Shown one piece after another: positions 17,336 through 26,420 of a stretch of DNA of 41,846 nt. Position 1 is the stretch's first letter. Every line of letters starts with the position of its first letter. The position numbers and the translations under genes are program-made. The notes under the pieces are model-generated. The model had not been told where the DNA came from, did not search any database, and was given only the letters and a program-made list of their open reading frames with translations. Origin of the DNA: Erythrobacter sp. HI0063 (lineage in GTDB: Bacteria > Pseudomonadota > Alphaproteobacteria > Sphingomonadales > Sphingomonadaceae); NCBI RefSeq assembly GCF_001635685.1, contig NZ_LWFF01000214.1, forward strand, positions 1-41,846, written 5' to 3'.

Positions 17336-18421
17336 ATGCGCGTCGTTTCCGGCATCCAGCCGACAGGCAATCTCCACCTCGGCAATTATCTCGGCGCGAT
17401 CCGCAATTGGGTGCGGATGCAGGATGAGATTACCGGCGCTCAAGCAGCCGAAGGCGGTAGCGCTGAGAAAAACGGCGCTCAAGCAGCCGCAGGCGGTGGC
17501 GCGGAAAAGAACGAGGCTCTGTTCTTCCTCGCGGACCTGCATGCCATTTCCATGCCGCACGATCCGGCTCAGCTCCATCAGGGCACGCTGGAGATGGCTG
17601 CGGCACTGGTTGCCTGCGGGATCGATCCCGAACGCTCGATCCTGTTTAACCAGGCGCAGGTGCCCCAGCATGCCGAGCTGCAATGGCTGCTCAACGGCAC
17701 GGCGCGGATGGGCTGGCTCAACCGCATGACGCAGTGGAAGGACAAGGCGGGCAAGAACCGCGAAGGCGCCAGCGTCGCCCTGTTCGCCTATCCCGTGCTG
17801 CAGGCCGCCGATGTGCTGCTCTATCAGGCCACCCACGTGCCGGTGGGTGAGGACCAGAAGCAGCATCTCGAACTGGCGCGCGACATTGCGCAGAAATTCA
17901 ACCACGATTTCGCATCTGAGGACGCGCCCGTCTTCACTCTGCCCGATCCGATCGTGCCGCCCGATGCCGCGCGCATCATGAGCCTGCGCGACGGGACGAA
18001 GAAGATGTCGAAATCGGACCCTTCCGATATGAGCCGCATCAACCTCGCCGACGATCCGGACGAAGTGATGAAAAAGGTCAAGAAAGCCAAGACCGATCCC
18101 GAGCCCTTGCCATCGGAGCGCAAGGGGCTGGAAGACCGGGCCGAGGCGCTGAACCTCGTGACGATCTATGCCGCGCTGACAGACAGCAGCGTCGACGCCG
18201 TGCTCGAAGAGCATGGCGGGCAGGGTTTCGGCCATTTCAAACCGCTTCTGGGCGAAGCGCTGGTCGAGACGCTGAGGCCGATTTCGGCGCGGTTTACTCA
18301 GCTTCTGGAGGACCGCGAGGCACTCGATGCGATTCTGGCGCGCGGCGCGGCCCAGGCGCGCGAGCGGGCGGTCGCGACGCTCGATGCCACTTACGATGCG
18401 CTCGGTCTGGTGCGCGGCTGA
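17336..18421 (+). CDS. trpS: Tryptophan-tRNA ligase with tandem-repeat insert
   Basis: 361 residues, class I synthetase that charges tRNA-Trp. The HIGH-type motif is GNLHLGNYLG (11-20) and the KMSKS motif is GTKKMSKSDPSDMSRI. Between the HIGH region and ALFFLADLHA lies an insert made of two 13-residue units (residues 34-59, GAQAAEGGSAEKN and GAQAAAGGGAEKN), which makes the enzyme longer than the usual 330-340. The insert falls in a surface loop before the next core strand, so activity is probably kept. It follows murJ closely. Confidence 0.97.
   Translation: MRVVSGIQPTGNLHLGNYLGAIRNWVRMQDEITGAQAAEGGSAEKNGAQAAAGGGAEKNEALFFLADLHAISMPHDPAQLHQGTLEMAAALVACGIDPERSILFNQAQVPQHAELQWLLNGTARMGWLNRMTQWKDKAGKNREGASVALFAYPVLQAADVLLYQATHVPVGEDQKQHLELARDIAQKFNHDFASEDAPVFTLPDPIVPPDAARIMSLRDGTKKMSKSDPSDMSRINLADDPDEVMKKVKKAKTDPEPLPSERKGLEDRAEALNLVTIYAALTDSSVDAVLEEHGGQGFGHFKPLLGEALVETLRPISARFTQLLEDREALDAILARGAAQARERAVATLDATYDALGLVRG
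17435..17512 (+). repeat. Two tandem 39-bp in-frame repeats inside trpS
   Basis: Units 17435-17473 and 17474-17512 differ at 5 of 39 bases, three of them silent, and each encodes 13 residues ending AEKN. Each unit has an imperfect dyad (CTCA...TGAG around an AAGG centre in the first), somewhat like an interspersed palindromic element that has become coding. Confidence 0.85.
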
Positions 18422-18626
18422 GCCTTCGGGGCCAGCCGCTTCGGGAACCGGAAGCGCGCAAGTGCGCTCGATAAGAGACGGATATATCATTCAAACCGGG
18501 TTCAGCCCGGCTGCGATAGACCGTGCCTATTCGCTGACAGATTGGCCGCCGATCGACCCGTGACAGGTAGTGACAGGCAGGGGAAAGGGCCCGCGCAGCG
18601 CGATTCGAACTTCGAAAGGACTATCT

Positions 18627-19313
18627 ATGACCTTCGCATCGCAAGGTTGGGGGCGCATCGCCAGGAAAGCCTCCGTACCTCTTCTTCTCGCCAGCCTCGC
18701 GGCGTGCGCGACGCCGTCATTCAAGGCGGACGTATCCCGTTTCCAGACCCAGCTCCCCGCGCCGACGGGCGAAAGCTTCTTCGTCGTCGCCGACGATCCC
18801 GCTCTGGCGGGCGGCCTCGAATTCGCGCTCTATGCAGACGAGGTCGAGGAAGAGATGCAGCGTCTGGGCTATGCGCAGGCCGCCTCTCCCGAAGCAGCCA
18901 GCCTGCTGGTCCGCTTCGATTACGGTGTCGATAACGGGCGCGAGCGCATTCGCAGCACCGGCGTGCGCGATCCGTTCTACGATCCGTGGTATCGCTTCAG
19001 CCCCTATCGCTCGCGCCTCGCCTATCGCGGCTTTTACGGGCGGCCCTGGGGATACGGGTTCTACGATCCGTGGTTCGGCGGCTCGGACATCCGCAGCTAC
19101 ACCGTCTACACCAGCGGCATCGATCTGAAGATCGACCGTGCCGCATCGGGCGAGCGTCTGTTCGAAGGCAAGGCCGAAGCGGTTTCGACCTCCGACCGCC
19201 TGCAATATCTGGTGCCGAACCTTGTCGAAGCCATGTTCACCGATTTCCCCGGCAATTCGGGCGAGACCGTGCGCATTTCGATCGCACCGGAAGACAAGGC
19301 CGCGCGCCGCTAA
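18627..19313 (+). CDS. DUF4136-like lipoprotein
   Basis: 228 residues. A lipoprotein signal ends LASLAAC with Cys near residue 27, so the protein is probably anchored in the envelope. The body fits the DUF4136 pattern: FVVADDPALAGGLEFALYADEVEEEMQRLG, a glycine/tyrosine-rich middle (YDPWYRFSPYRSRLAYRGFYGRPWGYGFYD split over two stretches), then YTSGIDLKIDRAASGERLFEGKA and a C-terminal helix LVPNLVEAMFTDFPGNSG. Function is unknown. The ATG has AAAGGA upstream; frame upstream to 18570 is not used. A two-way terminator separates it from the convergent regulator gene. Confidence 0.85.
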   Translation: MTFASQGWGRIARKASVPLLLASLAACATPSFKADVSRFQTQLPAPTGESFFVVADDPALAGGLEFALYADEVEEEMQRLGYAQAASPEAASLLVRFDYGVDNGRERIRSTGVRDPFYDPWYRFSPYRSRLAYRGFYGRPWGYGFYDPWFGGSDIRSYTVYTSGIDLKIDRAASGERLFEGKAEAVSTSDRLQYLVPNLVEAMFTDFPGNSGETVRISIAPEDKAARR

Positions 19314-19339
19314 ACCGGCCGGAGCCGAAACATCTGTCG

Positions 19340-19370
19340 AAAGGGCGGCATCGCGAGGTGCCGCCCTTTT
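19340..19370. terminator. Bidirectional terminator
   Basis: AAAGGGCGGCA (19340-19350) pairs perfectly with TGCCGCCCTTT (19359-19369) around an 8-base loop, with T on one side and A on the other. It lies between the convergent DUF4136-like and regulator genes. Confidence 0.85.
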
Positions 19371-19375
19371 CGCAT

Positions 19376-20434
19376 CTAGTCTCGCCCGGTCCGGCCCCTG
19401 AACGCGAGCCAGACAGCACCGATGGTCCCGGCGCTGAGGATCGCGCCTTCCACGATCGTCGCCGCCGACAGTGTGCGCGGGCCGAAGCCATTTTCGCCGA
19501 GAACGGTCCCAAGGCCTTCCATCTCGAGCCGCGTATCGCCGAGCCCCAGCTGCAAGGCATACAGCGACCCGCCCAATAGTCGGCCCCCGACGAGGTCGAT
19601 CGCCAACCCGCCCAGCGCGCCCACGAGAATCGCGAGAAGCGCCGCCACCGCGATCCCGCTCCGCCGAATCCATGCCAGCCAGAGCGCGCAACCGATCGCG
19701 CCGCCCATGATCAGGCCTTCGACCAGGCTCGCCACCGCGCCGATCGATTGCGAGGTCAGGAGGCCCACGCCGTCCCTGCCCATCGTCCCGCCCAGCGCGC
19801 CCACCGCCATGCCGCCCAGCATGGCTCCGGCGATCAGCACCGCATCGATCCGCCCCCGCCATGCAAAAGCGCTCGCCATGCCAAGCCCGATGCCCGCTCC
19901 CGCGAGAGTGCCCAGCAAAGCGACGAGCGCTGTCAGCACCAGCGCGGTCGATGCGCCGCCCGACGCCCCAGCAATGCCGTAGAACAGACCGCCGATAACG
20001 CCGGTCAATGTCCCGCCAAGAGTGGTCGCTGCGGCGAGGCGTCCGGGGCCGGGTTCCTGCTGCAAAAGTACAGAGGTGTATGCGCTCTCAACCACGCTTT
20101 GAGCTTCAGCTTCCTCCTCGACCTCGGCCAGGAAGCGATAGCCGTGCTTGGGCACGGTCTGGATGAAGCGCGGATTGCCCGCCTCGTCGCCCAGAGCGCG
20201 GCGCAGAGTGCGGATGCATTGAGTCAGCGCCTCGTCCGTCACCGGAATGCCGCGCCAGACTTCGTCCATGAAGCGGTCCTTGGACACCAGCGCCCCGCGC
20301 GCTTCCACCAGCAGGACCAGAGCGTCGAAATAGCGGCTGCCGAGATCGAGCGGCGCGCCATCGCGGCAGACCTGCCGGTCGGCGCGATCGAGCGCGAATC
20401 CATCGAACCACAGGATGGGCAAAGTGTCGGTCAT
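19376..20434 (-). CDS. Winged-helix regulator with polytopic membrane domain
   Basis: 352 residues. Residues 1-105 form an OmpR/CadC-type winged helix: ILWFDGFALDRADRQV, LGSRYFDALVLLVEARGALVSK, the recognition-helix region TDEALTQCIRTLRRALGD and the wing RFIQTVPKHGYRFLAEV. After a charged linker, about residues 130-352 are glycine/alanine-rich hydrophobic segments, perhaps six to eight spans. Ordinary CadC/ToxR proteins have one span, so this is a membrane-embedded one-component regulator of unusual form. Its ligand and targets are unknown. The ATG at 20434 follows GAGGGGAG. It is divergent from a small membrane protein gene that may be a target. Confidence 0.85.
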   Translation of the reverse strand: MTDTLPILWFDGFALDRADRQVCRDGAPLDLGSRYFDALVLLVEARGALVSKDRFMDEVWRGIPVTDEALTQCIRTLRRALGDEAGNPRFIQTVPKHGYRFLAEVEEEAEAQSVVESAYTSVLLQQEPGPGRLAAATTLGGTLTGVIGGLFYGIAGASGGASTALVLTALVALLGTLAGAGIGLGMASAFAWRGRIDAVLIAGAMLGGMAVGALGGTMGRDGVGLLTSQSIGAVASLVEGLIMGGAIGCALWLAWIRRSGIAVAALLAILVGALGGLAIDLVGGRLLGGSLYALQLGLGDTRLEMEGLGTVLGENGFGPRTLSAATIVEGAILSAGTIGAVWLAFRGRTGRD

Positions 20435-20581
20435 GCTCCCCTCTTCGCGCTTCGGCCTATGCCAAAGGAGTCGCGACGGGAAGGTTTTCACGCCTAGCTT
20501 CGGCTTTCCTCAGGAATTGCTCATGCCGCTCAGGCGCATGGCAAGGCATAGGATCGCCATCGAAACCGCAGGAATTGAACC

Positions 20582-21136
20582 ATGATCGACTCGCCCCAGC
20601 CCCCCTCGTCCCAATCACACTTCTTCAACGGCTGGCGCATCGCCGGGTGGAGCGCGGCGCTGGCGCTGCTGCTGTTGCCCGCCATCGCTATGCGCTTCAC
20701 CGACGAGGTAGAGTGGACCGCGCTCGATTTCGTCTTTGCCGGCGTGCTGCTCTTCTCGCTCGGCATGGGGCTGGAGATTGCAGTGCGAGTCGGACGCGGC
20801 GGCATGCATACGCTCGGCCTCGCCATCGCGGCGGTCGCGGGCTTCCTCACTCTGTGGGCCAATGCGGCGGTCGGGTTCATCGGGGCCGAAGGGGAGCCGG
20901 TGAATATCGCCATCAGCCTGATGGTCGTCGCCGCAGCCATCGTCACGCTCGCCGTGCGTTTTCGCCCCAAAATATTGCGCTTCGTGTTTGCAGGCGTCGC
21001 GCTGGGGCAGATCGCGTCGGGACTCTATGCGACGAGCGCCATGCCTGGCCACGAAGTCGAATGGGGCATTCTGATCGTCTTTGCCGGCATCTGGAGCACG
21101 GCGGCAATGTGCTTCCACCGCGCGGCGAGCGCTTAG
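20582..21136 (+). CDS. Small polytopic membrane protein, unknown function
   Basis: 184 residues with about five hydrophobic spans. The block [19 protein letters not shown] near the N-terminus, followed by GLEIAVR, is shared with a common but unnamed bacterial membrane family. Nothing indicates an enzyme. It is divergent from the winged-helix membrane regulator across 147 bases that contain a direct repeat (CAGGAATTG at 20511 and 20569), so it may be controlled by it. Its last 4 bases overlap the convergent dut gene. Confidence 0.8.
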   Translation: MIDSPQPPSSQSHFFNGWRIAGWSAALALLLLPAIAMRFTDEVEWTALDFVFAGVLLFSLGMGLEIAVRVGRGGMHTLGLAIAAVAGFLTLWANAAVGFIGAEGEPVNIAISLMVVAAAIVTLAVRFRPKILRFVFAGVALGQIASGLYATSAMPGHEVEWGILIVFAGIWSTAAMCFHRAASA

Positions 21137-21594
21137 CCCAGTTTCGCGTGGCCGCCGGTCGATCCAAAGCCGCCCGTCCCGCGCGCGGTCTCGTCCAGCT
21201 CCTCCACCTCGCTCCAGCGTGCCTGCACCACCGGGGCGAGGACGAGCTGCGCGATCCGGTCGCCCCGCGCGATGGCGAAATCTTCGCCACCGTGATTGAT
21301 CAGGATGACCTTCAATTCGCCGCGATAGTCTGAATCGATAGTGCCCGGCGTGTTGGGCACGGTGATCCCATGCTTGAGCGCGAGCCCCGAACGCGGGCGC
21401 ACCTGGACCTCGTACCCTTGGGGGATCGCCAGCGCGAACCCAGTCGCCACCGCATGGCGTGCGCCGGGCGCGATCGTGCATTCTTCCGCCGCCAGCACGT
21501 CCATGCCCGCCGCGCCTTTCGTAGCGTAGGCAGGCAGCGCCAGCCCCGCCCCATGCGCCAGACGCTTGATCTTCACGCCCACCGGATCAGTCAT
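21133..21594 (-). CDS. dut: Deoxyuridine 5'-triphosphate nucleotidohydrolase
   Basis: 153 residues, trimeric dUTPase that hydrolyses dUTP to dUMP and keeps uracil out of DNA. All five motifs are visible: [51 protein letters not shown] and the C-terminal GTGGFGSTG. Start [12 protein letters not shown] was chosen by homology. Its start overlaps the end of coaBC by 8 bases, a common pairing. Confidence 0.97.
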   Translation of the reverse strand: MTDPVGVKIKRLAHGAGLALPAYATKGAAGMDVLAAEECTIAPGARHAVATGFALAIPQGYEVQVRPRSGLALKHGITVPNTPGTIDSDYRGELKVILINHGGEDFAIARGDRIAQLVLAPVVQARWSEVEELDETARGTGGFGSTGGHAKLG

Positions 21595-23212
21595 GCGCTT
21601 CCTCCAGCACCGCAGCCGCGCGGCGCAACAGCTCGCGCGCGACATCCTGCTTGGGCATTTCGTCCAGAGTCTCGACGCCATCTTTCGTGACGATGTGGAC
21701 CCGGTTGCGATCGCCGCCCATCACCGAACCCTGCCCCGTATCGGCGACATCGTTGGCGACGATCCAGTCCGCCCCCTTGCGCACCCGCTTCGCGACCGCA
21801 TTGTCGACGACGTTTTCGGTCTCCGCCGCGAACCCGATCAACAAGGCCGGGCGATCTTCGGCCTGGCCCAGGCTTGCCAGAATATCCGGATTTTCCGCGA
21901 GTTCGAGCGCGGGCGGGCGCGATCCGCGCTTCTTGATCTTCTGTCCGGCAGGCAGGCTCGCCTTCCAGTCCGCGACGGCGGCCACCATGAAGGCCGCATC
22001 GGCGGGCAGCGCCGCACGCACCGCTTCAGCCATTTCTTCCGCGCTTTCGACATCCACCCGGTCGACGCCGAGCGGGGTCGGCAAATGCACCGGCCCAGCG
22101 ATCAACGTCACCCGCGCACCCGCCGCAGCGGCCATGGCGGCGATGGCGAAGCCCTGCTTTCCCGAGCTGCGATTGGCGATGTAGCGCACCGGATCGATCG
22201 CTTCGTGCGTCGGCCCGGCGGTGACGAGCACATGCCGCCCGTAAAGCGGGCGATGCGCGGGATCGGTGTCGAATTCCGCCTGCCCGTCGAGAGGATCGGG
22301 TTCGGGCGCGACCTGCCGTCCGACTTCGTGATTGATCGCCTCGCGATCGGTGGGCGGAGCGGCGGCGGCCTTGCCCTTGATCGCCAGAAGAGGCCCGGTA
22401 TCGAGCGCGTCGGGCGACGGGCCGAATTCGAGCGAGGTTTCGGGCGCAGCTTCCGGCGCGGCCCCCGCCGCGACTTCATCGAAATCCGGCAGCGCGTCGA
22501 GCTCGGCCTCCAGATCGTCATGGCTGCGCCGTTCGGTGCTGCGCGGGATAATCGCCGACAGGAGCGAGCCCAGCCCGCCGCCACGCGCCGGTGGCGCAGC
22601 GAGGTCTTCCTCCGGCACGTCCAGCCATTCGTCGCCAAGATCGGGTGCGGGAAGGCCCGGCACTTCGATGTCGAGATCGAGCTTGTCGGCAATGGCGCGC
22701 AGGATCGCGGGCGGTTCGGGCAGCCGCCCCGGCCCGAATTCGCCGCAGGCCATCGGCCCTTCGTCGGGATCGACCACAGTGACGCCCGCCTGCCGCAGCC
22801 ATTCCGCGTTGCGCTGCGTCGCCTCGTGCTCCCACATCCGCACGTTCATGGCAGGCACGGCCAGCACGGGCTTGTCGGTGGCGAGGATCAGCGTGGTCGC
22901 CAGATCGTCGGCAATGCCCGCCGCCATCTTGGCGAGCATATTGGCAGTCGCCGGGCAGACGACGACGAGATCCGCCTCGCGCGACAATTGGATATGGCCC
23001 ATCTCGACCTCGTCCTTGAGATCGAACAGCGAGGTATAGACCTTGTTCTCGCTCAATGCGGCGAGCGACATGGGCGTGACGAATTGCGCGCCCCCGTCGG
23101 TCAGTACGCAGGTCACGCTGGCGCCCGCCTTGCGGATCAGGCGCACGAGTTCGCAGGATTTGTAGGCCGCGATGCCGCCGCCGATCACCAACAGGATGCG
23201 CGGCCCGCTCAT
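21587..23212 (-). CDS. coaBC: Bifunctional phosphopantothenoylcysteine decarboxylase/synthetase with long linker
   Basis: 541 residues against a usual 400 or so. It joins cysteine to phosphopantothenate and decarboxylates the product in coenzyme A synthesis. The CoaC half (about 1-185) has the flavin-binding start [18 protein letters not shown], catalytic His73 (MGHIQL), Asn123 (PAMN) and Cys156 (ACGEFGPGR). The CoaB half starts about residue 321 ([20 protein letters not shown], then NRSSGKQG) and has AAVADWK and QKIKK. Between them, about 186-320, is an acidic Pro/Ala/Asp/Glu-rich stretch of roughly 135 residues in the same frame with no domain I recognise. It overlaps dut by 8 bases. Confidence 0.96.
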   Translation of the reverse strand: MSGPRILLVIGGGIAAYKSCELVRLIRKAGASVTCVLTDGGAQFVTPMSLAALSENKVYTSLFDLKDEVEMGHIQLSREADLVVVCPATANMLAKMAAGIADDLATTLILATDKPVLAVPAMNVRMWEHEATQRNAEWLRQAGVTVVDPDEGPMACGEFGPGRLPEPPAILRAIADKLDLDIEVPGLPAPDLGDEWLDVPEEDLAAPPARGGGLGSLLSAIIPRSTERRSHDDLEAELDALPDFDEVAAGAAPEAAPETSLEFGPSPDALDTGPLLAIKGKAAAAPPTDREAINHEVGRQVAPEPDPLDGQAEFDTDPAHRPLYGRHVLVTAGPTHEAIDPVRYIANRSSGKQGFAIAAMAAAAGARVTLIAGPVHLPTPLGVDRVDVESAEEMAEAVRAALPADAAFMVAAVADWKASLPAGQKIKKRGSRPPALELAENPDILASLGQAEDRPALLIGFAAETENVVDNAVAKRVRKGADWIVANDVADTGQGSVMGGDRNRVHIVTKDGVETLDEMPKQDVARELLRRAAAVLEEAHD

Positions 23213-23386
23213 CGCCGCGATCCGCCCGTCATGGCGGTCGCTCGTCGAAGAGGCGCAACGCGCTGCCGATTAACCCGATATCTCATCGCTCCGCCTGCTA
23301 GCGCGCCCGGATCGCGAAGGCCAGCGGGCTTGCGTAGCGGGTGCGCGCAGGCCTAACGCGCGAATCGAAGATTGGGAGAGAAAACA

Positions 23387-23806
23387 ATGCATTTCGTCTT
23401 GAGCGCCCTCGTCGCCTTGCTGGCGCTGCTCGATCTGATGCTGGGCGTGGGTTTTCTCGTGAACCCGGCGGCATCGGGCGCGGATTTCGGACTGTCGGCG
23501 GTTGATGCACTGAATGGCGGAGCCGAGGGACTTTCGGCGATGCGGGCGGACTTCACGGCCTTCTTCCTGGTCGCTGCCGGTTTCATGGGCCTCGGCGCGT
23601 GGCGCCGCCGGGGCGACGTGCTGACCGTGCCGCTCGCTCTCTTCGCAATCGCCTTTACCGGACGGCTGATCAATCTGCTGGTCGTGGGCAGCTATGAAGG
23701 TTGGTGGCTGCCGATGGCGGTAGAACTCGGCCATGTCGCGATCCTGGCGCTGGCCATCAAGGTGTGGCCGTGGCGGCGGCGTCGCTCGAAATTTCGCGCA
23801 GGCTGA
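23387..23806 (+). CDS. DUF4345-type membrane protein
   Basis: 139 residues with four predicted spans. The pattern GVGFLVNPAASGADFGLS, then MRADFTAFFLVAAGFMGLGAWRR and a last span near HVAILALAIKVW fits the DUF4345 family of small membrane proteins, function unknown. The ATG follows GGGAGAG; an in-frame TTG at 23372 is less likely. Its last 50 bases overlap the 3' end of the opposite-strand gene, so both reading frames share this DNA. Confidence 0.8.
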   Translation: MHFVLSALVALLALLDLMLGVGFLVNPAASGADFGLSAVDALNGGAEGLSAMRADFTAFFLVAAGFMGLGAWRRRGDVLTVPLALFAIAFTGRLINLLVVGSYEGWWLPMAVELGHVAILALAIKVWPWRRRRSKFRAG

Positions 23807-24893
23807 GCGCGTCCACAATGGCGCGCGGCACGAAAGCGAGGCCTACGCCGTAGGCCGGCACGACGAGGCCCATCCAGTAGAAATTCTCCAGCCGCGCGAA
23901 CAGGGCGACGAACAGGAGGAACCCGGCAAACCAGCCGAGCGCCAGCGTCCCCAGCCGCCCGCCCAGCGCGGCCCAGCCGAGCAGCGGCAGCACGCCGAGC
24001 GGCCCGGCGATCCAGGCCGGAAGCTCCTGCAGGATCGTCAGCAGGTTGATCCCGTACAGCGGCAAGGCCGGGCCGATCAGAGCCTGCCACCCTTCCGAAA
24101 CGAGATCGCCCGGAAGACGCGCCGCCGCCACGGCATTCGCGTGGAGGACCAATCCGATCGCGAGGACCGCCAGAGCGGCCCCCAACGCCATCGCCCGCGA
24201 CAATCGCTTTTGCGAAATCGCCAGCGCAGTCCATAAGAGCAGGAACGGCACGGCGAGCAACCGCAGCGCGCTGGCGCAGAAGGCCAGAGCCAGCGCGGCC
24301 GGAAAAAATCGTTCCGACAGGGCCAGCGCGAGTGAGATCATCAGTCCGGCAAGCGCTTCGTGGCTGGTCGCGATCTCGGGAATCAGCGCGACCACGCCGA
24401 ACAGCGCCACCAGCCCTGCCGCCCCCATCCGCTCGTACCGCGAGCCGCGCGTCTTGAGCGCCGCATGCCAAGCCAGGATATCGGCGACCCACAACAGGAT
24501 CGCGATGGCCCGCCATCCCGCAGCATCCCATAGCGCCGTCGTCCAGGCCAGCACCGGCGTACGGACGGTAACGAACGGAGCGGTAGGGTATTTCGTGCGC
24601 CGATGTTCGTCGGTCGCGACCGCGTAATATTCCTCGCCCGCCGCCACGCGCGCATTGATCGTGCGGTAGAGATCCATGTCGACTCGCGCGCCTTCTTCGC
24701 TGCGCGCGGAGTTCTGGGTTTGCAGCCGCTGGTCGAGCGTTTGCAGGCTGGTTGCATTGGCGATGCAAGCGATGGCCGTCAGGATCAGCAGGAGAACGCC
24801 CGCCCAGCGCGGGAAAAGGCGTAACGGACGCTCGGGCAGCGCGCCGAAACGCCCCGAAATCAGCCGATCCAGCCCTGCGCCGCGGCCAGCCAT
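23757..24893 (-). CDS. Polytopic membrane protein, GT-C glycosyltransferase-like
   Basis: 378 residues with roughly nine to ten spans. After the first span (RWAGVLLLILTAIACIANAT) a periplasmic loop reads DMDLYRTINARVAAGEEYY, then TKYPTAPFVTVRTPVLAW. This acidic-start loop followed by TVRTP before the next span resembles polyprenol-dependent GT-C sugar transferases, but I cannot name a family, so this is inference. The ATG at 24893 has GGAGGGGG at good distance and overlaps the end of ubiB by 34 bases. The frame further upstream to 25466 is antisense-frame readthrough within ubiB. The 3' end overlaps the DUF4345-type gene. Confidence 0.75.
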   Translation of the reverse strand: MAGRGAGLDRLISGRFGALPERPLRLFPRWAGVLLLILTAIACIANATSLQTLDQRLQTQNSARSEEGARVDMDLYRTINARVAAGEEYYAVATDEHRRTKYPTAPFVTVRTPVLAWTTALWDAAGWRAIAILLWVADILAWHAALKTRGSRYERMGAAGLVALFGVVALIPEIATSHEALAGLMISLALALSERFFPAALALAFCASALRLLAVPFLLLWTALAISQKRLSRAMALGAALAVLAIGLVLHANAVAAARLPGDLVSEGWQALIGPALPLYGINLLTILQELPAWIAGPLGVLPLLGWAALGGRLGTLALGWFAGFLLFVALFARLENFYWMGLVVPAYGVGLAFVPRAIVDALSLREISSDAAATATP

Positions 24894-26416
24894 GCCAGTC
24901 CCCCTCCGCCAAGAGCCGCGACGAGGTAGCCTAACCAGCCCCGCTCGCGCTTGCGCCGCTCGCCGATAAGCTCGATCTCCGGCAGAGGCGGCGGTTCGGG
25001 CGCACCGCCGCGCGGCGGATACATCTCTTCCAGCCGCCGGATCAGCGCAGGCACGCGCAGCAGCGTCTCGGTATCCTCGCGAATCCGGTCGGCCAGCGCG
25101 GCTTCGGGGCCCAGTTCGTCGCGGATCCATTCGCGCACGAAGGGCGCACTCACATCCCACATATTGATCTTGGGATTGAGCTGGGTGGCGATCCCTTCGA
25201 CCATCACCATCGTTTTCTGAAGCAAAAGTAGATGCGGCTGGGTCTGCATGTCGAAATCGCGCGTGATGGCGAACAGCCCATCGAGCATCTGGCCGACGCT
25301 CAATTCGCTCACCGGCTTGCCGCGCATCGGTTCGCCCACCGCCCGCAGCGCGGTGGCGAATTCGTCGACCGAATGGTGGGAAGGCACGTATTGCGCCTCG
25401 AAATGAATCTCGGCGACGCGGCGATAATCGCCCGTGGTCAGCCCGTAGAGGATTTCCGCCAGCCATTGCCGCGCCTGCCGGTCGATCCGGCCCATGATAC
25501 CGAAATCGATCGCCGCGATCGTCCCGTCCGGCTTCACGAACAGATTGCCCTGATGCATGTCGGCGTGGAAATAGCCGTAGCTGATCGCCTGTTTGAGGAA
25601 GGCCAGCACCAGCCGTTCGGCCAGATCGGGCAGATCATGTCCCTGCGCGATCAGCTCTTCGGTGCGTGATATCTTGGTGCCGTCGATCCATTCGATCGTC
25701 ATCACCCGGCCATTGGTGCGATCCCAATCGACCTGCGGAATCATATAGCGCGGCGTGCCGCGCATCGCTTCCGAGAGTTCGGACGCACTCGCCGCCTCGC
25801 GCCTGAGGTCGAGTTCGCGCAGAGTCCAGCGCTTGAAATTGGCGATGGTCAGCGCCGGGCGCAGGCGGCGCACTTCGCCCGTCCCCATCGCTTCCAGATG
25901 CGCCGCCGCCCATTCGTAGGTCTGGATGTCGCGCGCGAAGCGTTCGCGGATGCCGGGGCGAAGAACCTTGATCGCCACGGTTCGCCCGTCGGTGGTGACG
26001 CCGCGATGGACCTGCGCGATTGAGGCCGCGCCGACCGGATCGGGCTCGATCGACTGGAACAGCGTGTCGAGCGGCTGGCCGAAGGCAGCTTCCATTGCCG
26101 CCTCGATCTGCGCGAAGGGCACGGGCGCCAGACTGTCCTGCAACCCGAGAAGGTTCGACGCCGCATCCTCGCCCACAAGATCGGGCCGGGTCGCCAGTGT
26201 TTGGCCGAGCTTGATTGCGGCCGGACCGATCGCCTGGAAGGCACCGGCGTAATCGGGCTGGCGGGATTTTACCGTGCCAATGCTGAAGAGGCCGATCAGC
26301 CGCTTGACCGGAGCCGGGGTGTTCGGATCGTTTTGAACACCGCGCAAGGCGCCGTGGCGCGCGGCGATGCGCGCCCATTTCCCCAGTCGCCAGATATGCG
26401 TTGCGGGTCTGGTCAA
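24860..26416 (-). CDS. ubiB: UbiB-family ubiquinone biosynthesis ATPase
   Basis: 518 residues. UbiB is an atypical kinase-like ATPase that supports the ubiquinone synthesis complex at the membrane. The family KxGQ motif is AIKLGQTLATRPDL; the Ala-rich loop region SIAQVHRGV, the lysine strand VAIKVLRPG and the metal-binding AIDFGIMGRID are all visible. Two C-terminal spans (GWLGYLVAALGGGGLAWLAA) anchor it. No ATG suits the N-terminus; a TTG at 26416 gives MTRPATHIWRLGKW, which matches relatives, and lies 4 bases past the ubiE stop. It is translated after ubiE and before the GT-C-like gene. Confidence 0.95.
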   Translation of the reverse strand: MTRPATHIWRLGKWARIAARHGALRGVQNDPNTPAPVKRLIGLFSIGTVKSRQPDYAGAFQAIGPAAIKLGQTLATRPDLVGEDAASNLLGLQDSLAPVPFAQIEAAMEAAFGQPLDTLFQSIEPDPVGAASIAQVHRGVTTDGRTVAIKVLRPGIRERFARDIQTYEWAAAHLEAMGTGEVRRLRPALTIANFKRWTLRELDLRREAASASELSEAMRGTPRYMIPQVDWDRTNGRVMTIEWIDGTKISRTEELIAQGHDLPDLAERLVLAFLKQAISYGYFHADMHQGNLFVKPDGTIAAIDFGIMGRIDRQARQWLAEILYGLTTGDYRRVAEIHFEAQYVPSHHSVDEFATALRAVGEPMRGKPVSELSVGQMLDGLFAITRDFDMQTQPHLLLLQKTMVMVEGIATQLNPKINMWDVSAPFVREWIRDELGPEAALADRIREDTETLLRVPALIRRLEEMYPPRGGAPEPPPLPEIELIGERRKRERGWLGYLVAALGGGGLAWLAAAQGWIG

Positions 26417-26420
26417 ATGC

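Noticed and set aside
17243..18490. 415-residue open frame antisense to trpS
   Set aside because: No family resemblance and fully explained by GC-rich complement of trpS.
18422..18626. tRNA or small RNA in the trpS-lipoprotein gap
   Set aside because: Short GC hairpins and a TGACAGG repeat are present, but no cloverleaf or terminator-linked RNA can be supported.
21566..23356. 596-residue open frame antisense to coaBC
   Set aside because: Arg/His/Gly-rich low-quality protein typical of a reverse-frame shadow; coaBC and dut are certain on the other strand.
23692..24912. 406-residue alternative frame over the GT-C-like gene
   Set aside because: Composition is Arg/Gly-rich and lacks membrane spans, while the other frame gives regular spans and a good ribosome site.
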